Shown: positions 44,204 to 53,907, numbered from the stretch's first letter. The stretch is 64,000 bases of DNA from G965116155 sp965116155 (GCA_965116155.1 OZ220488.1:1426001-1490000); one strand, 5' to 3'. Notes: a model not told the origin generated them from the sequence alone. Numbers and translations: made by a program.

Positions 44204-45375
44204 AGCATTTCTTGCTACTTGTATGGGTTTTTCTTTTGGCGCCCTTTTTCTGTAAGGCGGATCAGTATCCTGCTTGGTCATCTGATCAGGCGCTATTCTT
44301 AATTGCTGTTGAGAGAGGAGATAGATATATTGCAGAGCGCTACCTTAAAGAGGGCATGAGTCCTAATGTTATAGACAACGACGGCTTCACGGCACTACAT
44401 CTGGCCGTCAAGTATGAAAGCAACCTGGAAATCATGAGACTGCTAATAGAGCACGGAGCGGATCTCGAAGCAAGGACGCCGCGTTCACTATATGATACTC
44501 CCTTAGCTATGGCCTTTAGAAGTATGGAAGCCGCTCATGATGAATATCGTCATAATGAAAGAAGCTCGTGGAGGGGGCTTCAGTACTTTTTTGTTGCATA
44601 TGGACTCGATAGAGAACCAGATAAACTACCACGGCTGCAGGGTAGGAGCTTAGATTCCAAGAAGTGGAAACTTTTAAATGCGCGAGAAAGTGCGAACGCT
44701 AAGAAGGATGCCTTAAGAATGAGGGCTTTGCAGGCCCAAAAGATAGATCTGCTTTTAGACAGCGGAGCCTGGTTGCCGCATGTGCGGCTACATAGCTTGG
44801 TGAAGAGTATAGATCGAGGCATCATAAGCCTGAGCGCTGTTCAAAGCTATTTTGTTCATTATGCTCACCCTGAATTGTTTGGGTATGACGATCCGCTGGG
44901 GAATTACAGTAAGTCATTCATTGATGATAGGTATGATTTTAGTGATATTCTGAGATACTTAGCAAACTCCGCAGATTGTAAAGTGGTGCTTTTTTTTGCT
45001 GTTAATCCAACTGTTTCTTTCGATACCTTTAAAAAGATTCTAGAACTCGCAATGGAAAGGGAAAGAAAGACAAGCGCTAAAGGGTTTAATATTAACATTG
45101 TGGATAAAAACGGAAAAACCCTCCTTATGTATGCGGTTGAAAGTTTGGGAATTGCTCATAGGCCAGGGGATGTTTTAGAGGCTAGCGAGGTTATAATCAG
45201 GCAAGGCAGAAAGGTGTCACTTTTGCTAAAACATGGCGCAAAGGTTGATATGCCCACGCATTATAAAATAATGCAGGAGGCTATGACATCGATCCAATTG
45301 GCATTGCCTTATATGTCGCCACCTGAACAGAAGGCCACCCAGCAGATATGCGCCGAACTTTTAAACTCCATTTAG
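44200..45375 (+). CDS. Exported ankyrin-repeat protein
   Basis: ATGA overlap with the symporter stop. Signal peptide MKHFLLLVWVFLLAPFFCKA. Clear ankyrin repeats at about 45-95 (DGFTALHLAVKYESNLEIMR then LLIEHGADLEARTP) and near 300-345 (DKNGKTLLMYAVESLG...LLLKHGAKVD), with a less regular charged middle. Its coupling to a transporter is unusual. Stop TAG lies in a family A terminus. Confidence 0.8.
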   Translation: MKHFLLLVWVFLLAPFFCKADQYPAWSSDQALFLIAVERGDRYIAERYLKEGMSPNVIDNDGFTALHLAVKYESNLEIMRLLIEHGADLEARTPRSLYDTPLAMAFRSMEAAHDEYRHNERSSWRGLQYFFVAYGLDREPDKLPRLQGRSLDSKKWKLLNARESANAKKDALRMRALQAQKIDLLLDSGAWLPHVRLHSLVKSIDRGIISLSAVQSYFVHYAHPELFGYDDPLGNYSKSFIDDRYDFSDILRYLANSADCKVVLFFAVNPTVSFDTFKKILELAMERERKTSAKGFNINIVDKNGKTLLMYAVESLGIAHRPGDVLEASEVIIRQGRKVSLLLKHGAKVDMPTHYKIMQEAMTSIQLALPYMSPPEQKATQQICAELLNSI

Positions 45376-45592
45376 AGTGCTAGCCCAAAATTCTGGGATA
45401 AAATGCGTAAGCATCAGAGTGCTAGTAAAACAAGCTTGGCCAGTGAGTGCAGTCCTCTTGGGTGCATCCTGCAAAGGTGAAACACCCAGGAGGACAAACG
45501 ACAGACTCAAGTGCTCGAGGCGCGGGCTAGACAGGAGGGCCAAAGACCCAAGGCGACCACATTGCCGTCAAAGCTCCGCCCCAGTGAGAAAA
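45372..45592. repeat. Family A elements between two ankyrin genes
   Basis: The terminus TTTAGAGTGCTAGC at the ankyrin stop is followed by a remnant (CAAAATTCTGGGAT, TGCGTAAGCATCAGAGTGCTAG). A longer inverted copy then contains AAAACAAGCTTGGCC, the GTCCTC..GGG / CCC..GAGGAC stem and the closing module CCGTCAAAGCTCCG. Its sequence is the reverse of the 9951-10275 copy. Confidence 0.8.
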
Positions 45593-45653
45593 AATTACAA
45601 AATCCCTTCCCTTCCAGGGTGGAAGTTTTAAAATATAACGGAAGGAGATTACT

Positions 45654-46361
45654 ATGAGACCTATAGTACTAGTTTTTTGTGGTTTATTTTTTATTCACGT
45701 AGCGCGGGCGGATGATGGGTATACTGATAATGACAGAGGGCTGATGCAAGCTGCAATTGAATCAGACGAGGAGGCAGCATGCTGGCATATAGCACGCGGT
45801 GCAGACGTAAATACAAATGCTAACACGAAAAGCAAGGCAAAGTTGGATGGCTATCTGAACCTAACCCCTCTAATAACAGCAGCTATGTCTGGTCACGCAG
45901 GTGTAGTGTATATTTTATTGCAAAGCGATGACATTGAGATTAACCGGACACTACATCTATCAACGGACTTGGTAAAGTTAGCAGCGAATACAAAGTCGAA
46001 TGCGCACCTGGATAGGTTAATGGAGTTTGATCAGTACACAGCCCTTATGTTTGCAGCATACAACGGCCATAGAGACGTCGTACGAATCCTGATGGAGGAT
46101 CCTCGCACTAGTACTGATCACATAACCGAACTTGGCGAAACAGCAGAGTCTATCGCTAAAAGCAATGGCCACTACATGATTGCCGATATGGTTAGTAATG
46201 CAAATAGAAGACCAGTAGCACAGTCAAACAAAGGCTTGATCTCCCCCATTCGGCGGGTTTTGCGCAAAGGCGCTTTGAACAAAAGCGTGTGTGAGCAGGT
46301 GCTAGAGGGGAATTTTAATGCGTTTGCAGTATGGCTATTGCGGCACCCAAACTACTACTAA
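45654..46361 (+). CDS. Exported ankyrin-repeat protein
   Basis: Good ribosome site (GGAAGGAG) and signal peptide MRPIVLVFCGLFFIHVARA. Ankyrin repeats at about 25-150 (NLTPLITAAMSGHAGVVYIL, QYTALMFAAYNGHRDVVRIL). Tail without repeats (about 180-235) contains KSVCEQVLEGNFNAFAVWLL; a similar Cys-containing tail ends the ankyrin protein at 53955 (GLCAKFLARREE). Probably a paralogue group. Confidence 0.8.
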   Translation: MRPIVLVFCGLFFIHVARADDGYTDNDRGLMQAAIESDEEAACWHIARGADVNTNANTKSKAKLDGYLNLTPLITAAMSGHAGVVYILLQSDDIEINRTLHLSTDLVKLAANTKSNAHLDRLMEFDQYTALMFAAYNGHRDVVRILMEDPRTSTDHITELGETAESIAKSNGHYMIADMVSNANRRPVAQSNKGLISPIRRVLRKGALNKSVCEQVLEGNFNAFAVWLLRHPNYY

Positions 46362-46395
46362 ACAACTAAAGGGGGCCGGAGAGGTTCAGCGTGGG

Positions 46396-46495
46396 AGGAG
46401 CCGCTTTCGCAGTGCGTCCATAGGCTGCGCTCTTTGGCCAGGGCGCCCTCACGTGCTGGATAGCTTGCCCCCGGAGAACATACTTCAGTCACGAC
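46396..46495. repeat. Truncated family B end joined to a family C arm
   Basis: GGGCGCCCTCACGTGCTGGATAG (split motif, ends 46463) is the family B terminus found at 57360. CCGGAGAACATACTTCAG then TCACGAC (46472-46495) is the right arm of family C as at 28940. Both lack their partners. Confidence 0.65.
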
Positions 46496-46542
46496 AAGAT
46501 AGCGGCGCTGCATGCTCAAGGAGTTATGGCTAGTCTTTAAAT

Positions 46543-47562
46543 TTATAATAAAAAGCCTAAGCCTAGGCGGACGGCCCAGCGGAAACTAGTAACACTTTTG
46601 TCAGAAGACTTAGAAAACAAAGAAAAATCCGCACTCACAGGCACCACCACAGACCCTAAGCGTATATCAAAACCCATAACAGGACCGTATTTTAAACTGC
46701 CGAAGTTCTTAGTTTTAAAAACATTGTCCTTACCACGAAATTTGTAATAATAACCCCCACAAAACCCCGCCCAAGGATTCACCGCCCCCAAAGGCACGCT
46801 CAACATGGCGCATATGTCGCCTCCTATAAAATCCCACGCACCTTTACATGCTTCTCCGTCAGGGCTTTCACACTCCTCACCACGGTTAGCCCTCACCTTC
46901 ATCCATCCCAAAGATTCGCGAAACCTAATAAACCTTCCCCCAAAACCAAAAACGGCCGCAAGTGAATGATCTACATAAATCTCAGCTCCTCCCCCAAAAC
47001 CATTAAACCTGCCATTAGGATTACCGCCCGTAGCACTGGTGACCTTATAAAAGGTTTGGTTAAACAAACCCGCAACACCTACATGGTGATAGACCAACCT
47101 TTTAGTATCCCTATAGCTACGCTTTTGCCTTGTGCCACTGCGTCCGCGGTCTGCGTTTTCTATAGCTTCCATGTCGCTTGCAGCGATCAGATCTTCATCA
47201 GGTGCCGCTTTTTGTTGCGGCACTGCTTGGCGAGGCATAGTGTTGTTTGAAGCTGCAACCGTATCTGCACTAGGAGGCGGGGTGCGCTTTACCAAGGTGC
47301 CGCCTACCACTATGTTGTCTTTGCCTGCTAGTATTTCAGCCACAGCCTGCGATAGTCCGATTTTAATAATCCGCACCACGCTAAGACGCCTATTGTCTTG
47401 AGACATAACATAGTACAGCCCCCTAAGCTCTAGCGGAGAGCCTTGAGTACTAATTAAAGCTTTGGTTTTGCTAAACTTTAACACCTGGGCCGCAAAGGCG
47501 CCGCTCCCCATAGCTAAAAGCTGGCAAAGTATAAATGCGCAAAAACTAAAACCTCGAATCAC
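46543..47562 (-). CDS. Exported protein with beta-barrel-like C-terminal half
   Basis: The GTG start at 47562 follows GGGGGTAGA and gives a good signal peptide (VIRGFSFCAFILCQLLAMGS, then GAFAAQ). Residues 25-95 form a small domain (VLKFSKTKALISTQGSPLEL...IVVGGTLVKR). A Pro/Ala/Asp-rich linker follows. Residues about 160-339 have alternating strands (FNGFGGGAEIYVDHSLAAVF, WAVRLGLGFLL), suggesting an 8-strand outer-membrane barrel. Convergent with the ankyrin gene. Confidence 0.65.
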   Translation of the reverse strand: MIRGFSFCAFILCQLLAMGSGAFAAQVLKFSKTKALISTQGSPLELRGLYYVMSQDNRRLSVVRIIKIGLSQAVAEILAGKDNIVVGGTLVKRTPPPSADTVAASNNTMPRQAVPQQKAAPDEDLIAASDMEAIENADRGRSGTRQKRSYRDTKRLVYHHVGVAGLFNQTFYKVTSATGGNPNGRFNGFGGGAEIYVDHSLAAVFGFGGRFIRFRESLGWMKVRANRGEECESPDGEACKGAWDFIGGDICAMLSVPLGAVNPWAGFCGGYYYKFRGKDNVFKTKNFGSLKYGPVMGFDIRLGSVVVPVSADFSLFSKSSDKSVTSFRWAVRLGLGFLL

Positions 47563-47801
47563 TCTACCCCCTAAGCATTCCGTAAATCTCCTAGCAGCCC
47601 CCCCTGAGGGCCCGAGGTTTGGCATGCAAAACGAAATTGCAAAAATATGACCACACAGTAAACAGTGTAAGCTTTTAAACAAAAACTACCAATATAATGG
47701 CACAGGATTTTGCAAAAAAACTTTTAATATCAGCTATTTATTGTACCCCGGGGTAGACGATGGTCTGGCCCAAAAGTTGCTCGCTTTTTTGCTATTATTA
47801 G
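47563..47801. other. Intergenic region between divergent envelope-protein genes
   Basis: AT-rich from about 47690 to 47800. It should hold the promoters of the 46543 and 48006 genes. No gene, tRNA or repeat family is recognised in it. Confidence 0.4.
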
Positions 47802-47809
47802 GGGAGGTG

Positions 47810-47994
47810 TTTAAATGTTTGATGCTTTGACGAACACCTGGTCGCTACGGGCCTTTGGCCCTTTGCTACAGGCTCATAGTAGCCTTATAGGCCGGAAAAT
47901 GCCATGTGGGGCGCTTATCTCCCTGATGGCCGCACCTAAAGGTGCTATCAGGAAGATGCGCTTAATCCTATGGCATTTTCCTAGCGCTCTAATT
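47810..47994. mobile_element. Single family A element with an 8-bp flanking duplication of a ribosome binding site
   Basis: A lone copy, from TTTAAATGTTTGATGC through GCTTTGACG, GGGCCTTTGGCCC and CTTATAGGCC to the terminal stem GGAAAATGCCATG / CTATGGCATTTTCC and CTAGCGCTCTAATT. GGGAGGTG occurs immediately on both sides (47802-47809, 47995-48002), consistent with an 8-bp target duplication. 185 bp. Confidence 0.8.
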
Positions 47995-48005
47995 GGGAGG
48001 TGGGC

Positions 48006-48689
48006 GTGCGCCTGACAGGTTATGCAAGCAAAAACATAAGGCCCAAGTGGCTTTTGGCTCCTTTGGGGTGTGTGTTAGCTGTTATGGCTTTGGGGGCCTG
48101 CGGCAACCACAGCGTGCACCATGTTAGCTTAGATGAGCAGCTGGCTCGCGCAAGCGACCGAGAGAGGCTGGGGCTTTCTAGAGAGGCCAATCGCAAGCTC
48201 AATTCGTCTATTACAGATACAGAGCGCACTATACGCAGGCTTGATGATTTGGCCCGCCGAAACAGCCAAAAACCTGTGTCTAAAAACGAAATTAAGGACG
48301 TTAAAAAAGACACCGAAATCAACTACGACAATTTTGCCACAGCTCTCAATGCTGTCAACAACAACATTTACAACGTTCGTCAGGCAATTGATCATAAAAT
48401 AGCTGTTTTGTCTAGCAACCCATCTACTGAAAACACGGCCCGCATTGCCGACCTTAAGCGTACAAGAGATCGGCTGGGTATTTATTATTCTGTAGCTGAA
48501 GAGGCCCGCGTGCGTGTGCAGAGCCGGTCGTTTGATGTTATCGACACTTTGTTATCGGTGGCACAAAATGCATTGCGATCTGGCATAGCGGGCCCGTGGG
48601 GAGTTGTGGCTTCTGCTGCAATAGGTATTTTCCGCTCCTTAAAAGGCCACGTCGCCGACAAAACCAAACCCCCCAAACGCCAAGCGTAA
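48006..48689 (+). CDS. Lipoprotein of unknown function
   Basis: GTG start 5 bases after GGGAGG. Signal peptide with lipobox ALGAC (Cys about 32), then a mostly helical body (ARASDRERLGLSREANRKLN, DTERTIRRLDDLARR, YNVRQAIDHKIAVL), probably coiled coil, and a short hydrophobic Gly/Ala stretch near the C-terminus (GIAGPWGVVASAAIGIF). No family recognised. Its ribosome site lies in the duplicated target of the preceding family A insertion. Confidence 0.7.
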   Translation: MRLTGYASKNIRPKWLLAPLGCVLAVMALGACGNHSVHHVSLDEQLARASDRERLGLSREANRKLNSSITDTERTIRRLDDLARRNSQKPVSKNEIKDVKKDTEINYDNFATALNAVNNNIYNVRQAIDHKIAVLSSNPSTENTARIADLKRTRDRLGIYYSVAEEARVRVQSRSFDVIDTLLSVAQNALRSGIAGPWGVVASAAIGIFRSLKGHVADKTKPPKRQA

Positions 48690-48714
48690 TATAAGAGCCC
48701 ACTGCTCTAGCGCC

Positions 48715-48954
48715 GCCGCTTATCCTGGGAATTTTGGGCTAGCACTCTAATTGTGTTTGCTCAACGCACGGGGCTTTGACGAAAACCTGGTAGCGATAGG
48801 CCTAAAGATCGCCTATCGCTACAGGCGCATAGACTCCTTATAGGTCGGAAAATAAAATTGGGTAATGCGCCACCTCCCTCGCAGGCGCCTCTTGCAGAGG
48901 CTGCTCTGGAGCTGGCTCTTATTGCCCAATTTTATTTTTCTAGCACTCTAATGT
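48715..48954. repeat. Complete uninterrupted family A element, preceded by a remnant
   Basis: The remnant ends GGGCTAGCACTCTAATT (48728-48744). The full copy follows: TTTGCTCAACGCACGGGGC, GTAGCGATAGGC / GCCTATCGCTAC stem, CTTATAGGTCGG, then terminal stem GAAAATAAAATTGGG / CCCAATTTTATTTTTC and CTAGCACTCTAAT. It is the empty-site counterpart of 6693-6925. Confidence 0.85.
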
Positions 48955-49828
48955 TTATATGTAGCGGAAAGTGGTCAGAGCCTTCCACATGCTCAAGCCT
49001 CTCAGCGCTCAAAACCTCCACCCCACGCGTAAAGACCCGATCCAGCTTCCACGGCCAAATACCACCACGGCTGAAATCCACCTCCTCTAAGCCTAGCCCC
49101 CTAGCCATAACACGCACCACCTTGTTACGGCGCCAATCGTAAGCATTAAAATCCCCTGCCAACACCACGGGCCCATTATGCATCTGCAGCTGGGCCGCAA
49201 TTTGCGCCATCTGCTTTTTATAGTTACCCAAACGTACAAAATTAAGCGCATGCACATTCACCAGCAACAACGCGCCACTGCCATCATCAGCCGCAGCTTC
49301 CACGCCTCCGTCACTAAGGCGCACCCAACTAAACAAAGCCACTTTAGAAGAGCCCTTGATAAACTCCCTCGCCTCAGCCCGTATTAACTTTTGCCGCATA
49401 GGCATAAAGCCCCCAAAAGTCGCAACCCCCAGTACCCGCGTGCCCTTTTGGTAGGTGATGCCAAAAGCCAAAAACCTCCCCCCACCACCACCCGTAGGAG
49501 GATCCAAAATACGATCCCACATGGCCACAAGCTTAGCATCACGCCCCACGCGAGCCTCTTGCAATAGCACGGCATCGCATCTCTTGGCGTAAGCCTCCAC
49601 CCGCCCTTGGACTTTGTGCTTATCCAGGCGTTTAACATTCCAAACTAAAAGCGACACCGGTTCGCCCCGCTTAAGGGCCTCTTTTTGCGCCCGACCCTGC
49701 AAAACCAAAGAGTCCTTAAGCGAAGGCACTCGTAGCTTATCCCGATTTTTAGCTGCATGCGCCAGCCCTCCCAACAAACCCACTGTACTAGCCAGCACTG
49801 CATGGACAAGAAGCTTTTTAATAGGCAT
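48932..49828 (-). CDS. Exported endonuclease/exonuclease/phosphatase (EEP) family protein
   Basis: Signal peptide (KKLLVHAVLASTVGLLGGLAHA). EEP motifs in order: LLVWNVKRL, AVLLQEARV (metal-binding Glu), LLLVNVHALNF, VVLAGDFNAYDWR and EGSDHFPLHI (catalytic His). Members cleave DNA, RNA, phospholipids or phosphoesters; the exported location suggests an extracellular nuclease or phosphodiesterase. The C-terminal RVLEK and stop come from the family A terminus, as in the BCCT gene. Confidence 0.85.
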   Translation of the reverse strand: MPIKKLLVHAVLASTVGLLGGLAHAAKNRDKLRVPSLKDSLVLQGRAQKEALKRGEPVSLLVWNVKRLDKHKVQGRVEAYAKRCDAVLLQEARVGRDAKLVAMWDRILDPPTGGGGGRFLAFGITYQKGTRVLGVATFGGFMPMRQKLIRAEAREFIKGSSKVALFSWVRLSDGGVEAAADDGSGALLLVNVHALNFVRLGNYKKQMAQIAAQLQMHNGPVVLAGDFNAYDWRRNKVVRVMARGLGLEEVDFSRGGIWPWKLDRVFTRGVEVLSAERLEHVEGSDHFPLHINIRVLEK

Positions 49829-49923
49829 AATTTGGCTCCTGCACCAATTTAAAACGCAAGCACCCTAACCATTTTTTTGCCTGGCACCGGTGCTCTTAAC
49901 GACAAAAAAGGCCCGCCCTTCGC

Positions 49924-50709
49924 ATGAGCCATCCTAACCCACTTTTGAGTATTAATATTAACAAAGTAGCCACTTTGCGCAACACTCGCCCTGGCAACAC
50001 GCCGTGTCTACTAGAATGTGCAACCCGGCTGATTGAGCTCGGTGCGCGTGGCATTACCGTGCACCCTCGCCCTGATGAGCGGCATATCCGCTACCAAGAC
50101 ATCCCTCAGCTGCTGGGGCTTATTAAGCCCCACTCTCAGGTGGAGTTTAATATTGAGGGCTATCCGAGCGATAAATTTTTGTCACTTATAGAAGCATACC
50201 CTCCCCACCAGTGCACCCTGGTGCCCGACCCTCCTGAGGCCTTAACTTCTAACGCAGGGTGGCGGCTTGCTCGCAACGCACTCCTGTTAGAGCAAAGTCT
50301 CCAGCGCCTCCATAGGGCCAAAGTGCGTAGCTCTTTGTTTGTTGACCCGGCTAATTTTAGCCCATCAGAGCTCAACGCCCTAAAGGAGCTGCGTCCCAGT
50401 CGGATCGAGCTGTACACGGAGGCTTTTGCTGCAGCCTTTGCCCAGCAGTCTGCAGAGCTAGAGCATGTTGTGGCGGCTTATGTTGGTACAGCGCGCAAGG
50501 CCCATGCTATGCACATAGAAGTTAACGCAGGGCATGGTCTCAATACACAAAATTTGGGTTATTTTTTAAAGCATGTGCCTCACATAAAAGAGGTCTCCAT
50601 AGGGCATGCTTTTGTTTGTGAGTCGTTTGCCTTAGGTATGGAGACTGGGTTTAAAAACTTAAAACAAATAACCGCACGAGCTTATGCCCCATGCCAAACA
50701 GCACACTAG
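49924..50709 (+). CDS. pdxJ: Pyridoxine 5'-phosphate synthase PdxJ
   Basis: Last ring-closing step of DXP-dependent vitamin B6 synthesis. LLSININKVATLRNTR, the GARGITVHPRPDERHIRYQD motif, VEFNIEGYP, ELYTEAF and VNAGHGLNTQNL are family signatures. 261 residues, within the family range. It overlaps valS by 19 bases and likely shares an operon with valS and folA. Confidence 0.95.
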   Translation: MSHPNPLLSININKVATLRNTRPGNTPCLLECATRLIELGARGITVHPRPDERHIRYQDIPQLLGLIKPHSQVEFNIEGYPSDKFLSLIEAYPPHQCTLVPDPPEALTSNAGWRLARNALLLEQSLQRLHRAKVRSSLFVDPANFSPSELNALKELRPSRIELYTEAFAAAFAQQSAELEHVVAAYVGTARKAHAMHIEVNAGHGLNTQNLGYFLKHVPHIKEVSIGHAFVCESFALGMETGFKNLKQITARAYAPCQTAH

Positions 50710-53366
50710 AAACCCGATACAACCCCAAGGGTTTTGAAACACAGCTGTATAAACTGTGGGAGCAGCAAGGGTGCTTTGAAGCTCCTAAACACCCACAGTC
50801 CAAAACCTACTGCATTGTTATGCCGCCTCCCAATGTTACAGGCTCTTTGCATATGGGGCATGCCTTGGACCACAGCATACAAGATTGTCTGATTAGATGG
50901 CGCCGCATGTGTGGCGACAGCACTTTGTGGCTACCAGGCACAGACCATGCTGGCATTGCCACGCAGGGAGTGGTGGAGCGCTTGCTCCATCAAGAGGGCA
51001 CCAGCCGCCTTGAGTTGGGGAGGGAGGCTTTTTTAAAACGGGTTTGGGAGTGGAAAAACCACTACGGCGAGCACATTTATAAACAGATGCGGGCTTTAGG
51101 CAACTCGTGCGATTGGGGCCGTGCTTGCTTTACTCTGGACGCGCCCTTGGCAAAGGCTGTGCGGCATGCTTTTGTGCATTTTTATAGAAAAAAGCTCCTA
51201 TACAAGAGCGAAAAAATGGTCAACTGGTCGCCGCGTTTGCGCTCGGCGATTTCTGATTTAGAGGTGGAGTACAAAACCCAAAAAAGCACCCTATGGCATA
51301 TTAGTTACCCATGCGAACGCGCGCACCTTAAGCCTCTTGTTATTGCCACAACGCGCCCTGAAACTCTTTTAGGCGACACTGCTGTAGCGGTGCACCCTGA
51401 CGACGAGCGCTACAAGGCCTACCATGGGCAGCACTTGACCCTGCCTTTGGTGGGCCGGCGTTTGTCGGTGATTCCCGACTCCATGGTAGAGCCTCAGTTT
51501 GGTACCGGAGTGGTTAAAATCACTCCCGCGCATGACTTTAACGACTACGCCATGGGCCAAAGGCACAAGCTTAATAGCATTTGCATTTTAGACAAAGCCG
51601 GACGCATAGCTAAAAGCGATCAGGTGCCTAAAAAATACCACGCTCTTAGTATAGAGGCTGCGCGCAAGTGCATTGTGCAAGATCTCCAAAGCTCCATCAC
51701 CAAAACCCAGCACGAGCATAAGGTAGGATTTTGCTCGCGCAGTGGCTGCAGGATAGAGCCCATGCTGTCGGAGCAATGGTTTCTTAACACTCAAACTTTG
51801 GCAAAAAAAGCCCTTGCGGCACCTTTGGAGTTTGTGCCCAGTATGTGGCACAAAACCTACGCTCATTGGCTGAGCAATATTGAGGACTGGTGCGTTTCGC
51901 GCCAACTTTGGTGGGGGCACCAGATACCGGCTTGGTATTGCCAAAGCTGCACTCATATGCAGGTGTCTTTAGAAGACCCTAAGCAATGCGAAAAGTGCGG
52001 CCACCAACACCTAGAGCAAGACCCCGATGTGCTAGACACTTGGTTTAGCTCGGCACTCTGGCCTATGAGCACACTCGGTTGGCCTCATTCAGACCCAGCG
52101 CCTTACTATCCCACACAGTGCTTGGTTACAGGGCACGATATTATATTTTTCTGGGTGGCCCGCATGGCTATGATGGGGCTAGAGTTTAGTAGCAAGCTGC
52201 CTTTTAAAAAAGTGTACATACATGGCCTTGTGCGCGACCCTACGGGCCGCAAGATGTCTAAATCTCTTAAAAATGCAGTAGACCCTATAGAGCTTATAGA
52301 GCAATACGGTGCCGATGCTGTAAGGTTGAGCTTGTTAATTTCTATTAGCCAAGGTAGGGACATAAAATTTGGGCGCAGCAATATTGAGGCCGCGCGCAAT
52401 TTTATTAACAAACTCTGGAACGCGGCGCGCTTTGTGCTTAGTACTTGCGTGCCAGAGGGCAAGCCAGAGTGCAAGCAAGAAGGCGCAAAAACCCCGCCGC
52501 TTAAAAGCACTAACGATCTACAAGCTCCCGAGTGTTGGATTTTGCAATCCTTGCAGTATGCAGCTCAGTTAACCACGAAGCATTTGCAAGAGTGCGACTT
52601 TGCATCTGCTGCTAGGAGGGTGCGCCACTTTTTGTGGGGAGAGTTTTGTGATTTTTATCTTGAGCTTATTAAGCCTTCTATGCATAAAGCACCTGCGCAG
52701 TATTCTGCTGTTAGGTCTCAGGTGTTGTGGCATGTGCTGGACCAAAGCCTTCGCTTGCTGCACCCTTTTTGCCCTTTTGTAACGGAGCATATTTATCAAA
52801 TCATCCACAAGGGTAAGGGCGGGTTTTTAATGCAGCAAAAGTGGCCACAAGATCCGCTGGATATCGATAGCACCAAAGTGCAAGAGGTTAGCATGTTAAG
52901 CCAAGCGGTGTCCGGCATCCGCAAGTTAAAAGCGCGTCAAGGCTGGGGGCCTCACGGAAAACCTGTGGTAAAAGTTTTTGCCCCCAGCACCATGGCCAGT
53001 GCCATGGCTGGGGCCAGTACCGTGGCTGATGTTTTTAAAAAATACCAAGCAGATATTGTGCGCCTAGGAGTTTTAAAGGATATGGAATTTTGTGCTGAGC
53101 CTTTAAAAAACGCCGCGCAATACTCTTTGTGTGGCAGTGATGTGTTTTTGCATATTGAAGCTCTAGAGCACAATCTTACTGCCGTTGATGTAGAAAAACT
53201 AAAAACCAAATGGACAAAAAAGCATCAAAAACTGCAGCAACTTTTAAGCCCAGAGTTTAAAAAAAAGGCCCCCAAAGAGGTGGTGGAGCGCAAGCTTAAA
53301 GAGCTAGAGAGTGTAAAAAAACAGCTACAAAGTTTAACCACCCGCGCGCCTAATACACAAATCTAA
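50691..53366 (+). CDS. valS: Valyl-tRNA synthetase
   Basis: Class I synthetase. HIGH motif variant HMGH in PPPNVTGSLHMGHALD (about 44-60), editing domain with TTRPETLLGDTAVAVHPDD, WCVSRQLWWGHQIPAWYC and KMSKS in GRKMSKSLKN (about 519-528). The C-terminal coiled coil (about 820-891, KTKWTKKHQKLQQLLSPEFK) is typical. 891 residues. Confidence 0.97.
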   Translation: MPNSTLETRYNPKGFETQLYKLWEQQGCFEAPKHPQSKTYCIVMPPPNVTGSLHMGHALDHSIQDCLIRWRRMCGDSTLWLPGTDHAGIATQGVVERLLHQEGTSRLELGREAFLKRVWEWKNHYGEHIYKQMRALGNSCDWGRACFTLDAPLAKAVRHAFVHFYRKKLLYKSEKMVNWSPRLRSAISDLEVEYKTQKSTLWHISYPCERAHLKPLVIATTRPETLLGDTAVAVHPDDERYKAYHGQHLTLPLVGRRLSVIPDSMVEPQFGTGVVKITPAHDFNDYAMGQRHKLNSICILDKAGRIAKSDQVPKKYHALSIEAARKCIVQDLQSSITKTQHEHKVGFCSRSGCRIEPMLSEQWFLNTQTLAKKALAAPLEFVPSMWHKTYAHWLSNIEDWCVSRQLWWGHQIPAWYCQSCTHMQVSLEDPKQCEKCGHQHLEQDPDVLDTWFSSALWPMSTLGWPHSDPAPYYPTQCLVTGHDIIFFWVARMAMMGLEFSSKLPFKKVYIHGLVRDPTGRKMSKSLKNAVDPIELIEQYGADAVRLSLLISISQGRDIKFGRSNIEAARNFINKLWNAARFVLSTCVPEGKPECKQEGAKTPPLKSTNDLQAPECWILQSLQYAAQLTTKHLQECDFASAARRVRHFLWGEFCDFYLELIKPSMHKAPAQYSAVRSQVLWHVLDQSLRLLHPFCPFVTEHIYQIIHKGKGGFLMQQKWPQDPLDIDSTKVQEVSMLSQAVSGIRKLKARQGWGPHGKPVVKVFAPSTMASAMAGASTVADVFKKYQADIVRLGVLKDMEFCAEPLKNAAQYSLCGSDVFLHIEALEHNLTAVDVEKLKTKWTKKHQKLQQLLSPEFKKKAPKEVVERKLKELESVKKQLQSLTTRAPNTQI

Positions 53367-53367
53367 A

Positions 53368-53907
53368 ATGATAGCGCCACACCAAAAACAAGGCTCCAAA
53401 ATTACATTTAGTCACATTGTAGCAGCAGGTTTAAATGGTGCCATTGGCTACAAGGGCAAGTTGCCGTGGTGCATTCCGGAGGATATGCGCTTTTTCCACC
53501 GCACCACCAAGGGTAGGGCTGTGATTATGGGCAGAAAAACCTGGCTCAGCATGGGGGGCGCGTTGCCCTTAAGGCTTAATATAGTGCTTACGCGCCAACA
53601 AGGTTTCCCCCTGCCTAAGGGGGTGCTCATTTTTGATCAAATAGAAAAGGCCGTGCATTTTTGTAGTACGCAGCTGGATTTTACTAAGTGGGGGGGGGAG
53701 GTGTTTTTTATTGGGGGCGAGGCTGTTTATAGGGACTCTTTGCCGATTGTGAGCCGTATTTATTTAACGCGTATACATAAAAGCTTTAAAGGGGATAGCT
53801 TTTATGTAAAAATTCCACAGCATTTTAAGTGTATTAGCAATAGGCCATCAAAGCATCAAGATATGCTACTAAACTTTATGTTATACAAAAATCAAAAAAT
53901 GGTATAA
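53368..53907 (+). CDS. folA: Dihydrofolate reductase
   Basis: NADPH-dependent reduction of dihydrofolate. FSHIVAAGLNGAIGYKGKLP then WCIPEDMRFFHRTTKGRAVI and MGRKTWLSM are the family signatures (substrate Glu/Asp in IPEDM), with FFIGGEAVYRDSL in the cofactor site. 179 residues with a 13-residue N-terminal extension; starts one base after the valS stop. Confidence 0.93.
   Translation: MIAPHQKQGSKITFSHIVAAGLNGAIGYKGKLPWCIPEDMRFFHRTTKGRAVIMGRKTWLSMGGALPLRLNIVLTRQQGFPLPKGVLIFDQIEKAVHFCSTQLDFTKWGGEVFFIGGEAVYRDSLPIVSRIYLTRIHKSFKGDSFYVKIPQHFKCISNRPSKHQDMLLNFMLYKNQKMV

Noticed and set aside
47815..48015. A 66-codon open frame with a good ribosome site
   Set aside because: After the first codons it is translated family A element sequence. 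The ribosome site is the duplicated target copy of the downstream lipoprotein gene, so this is not a real gene.
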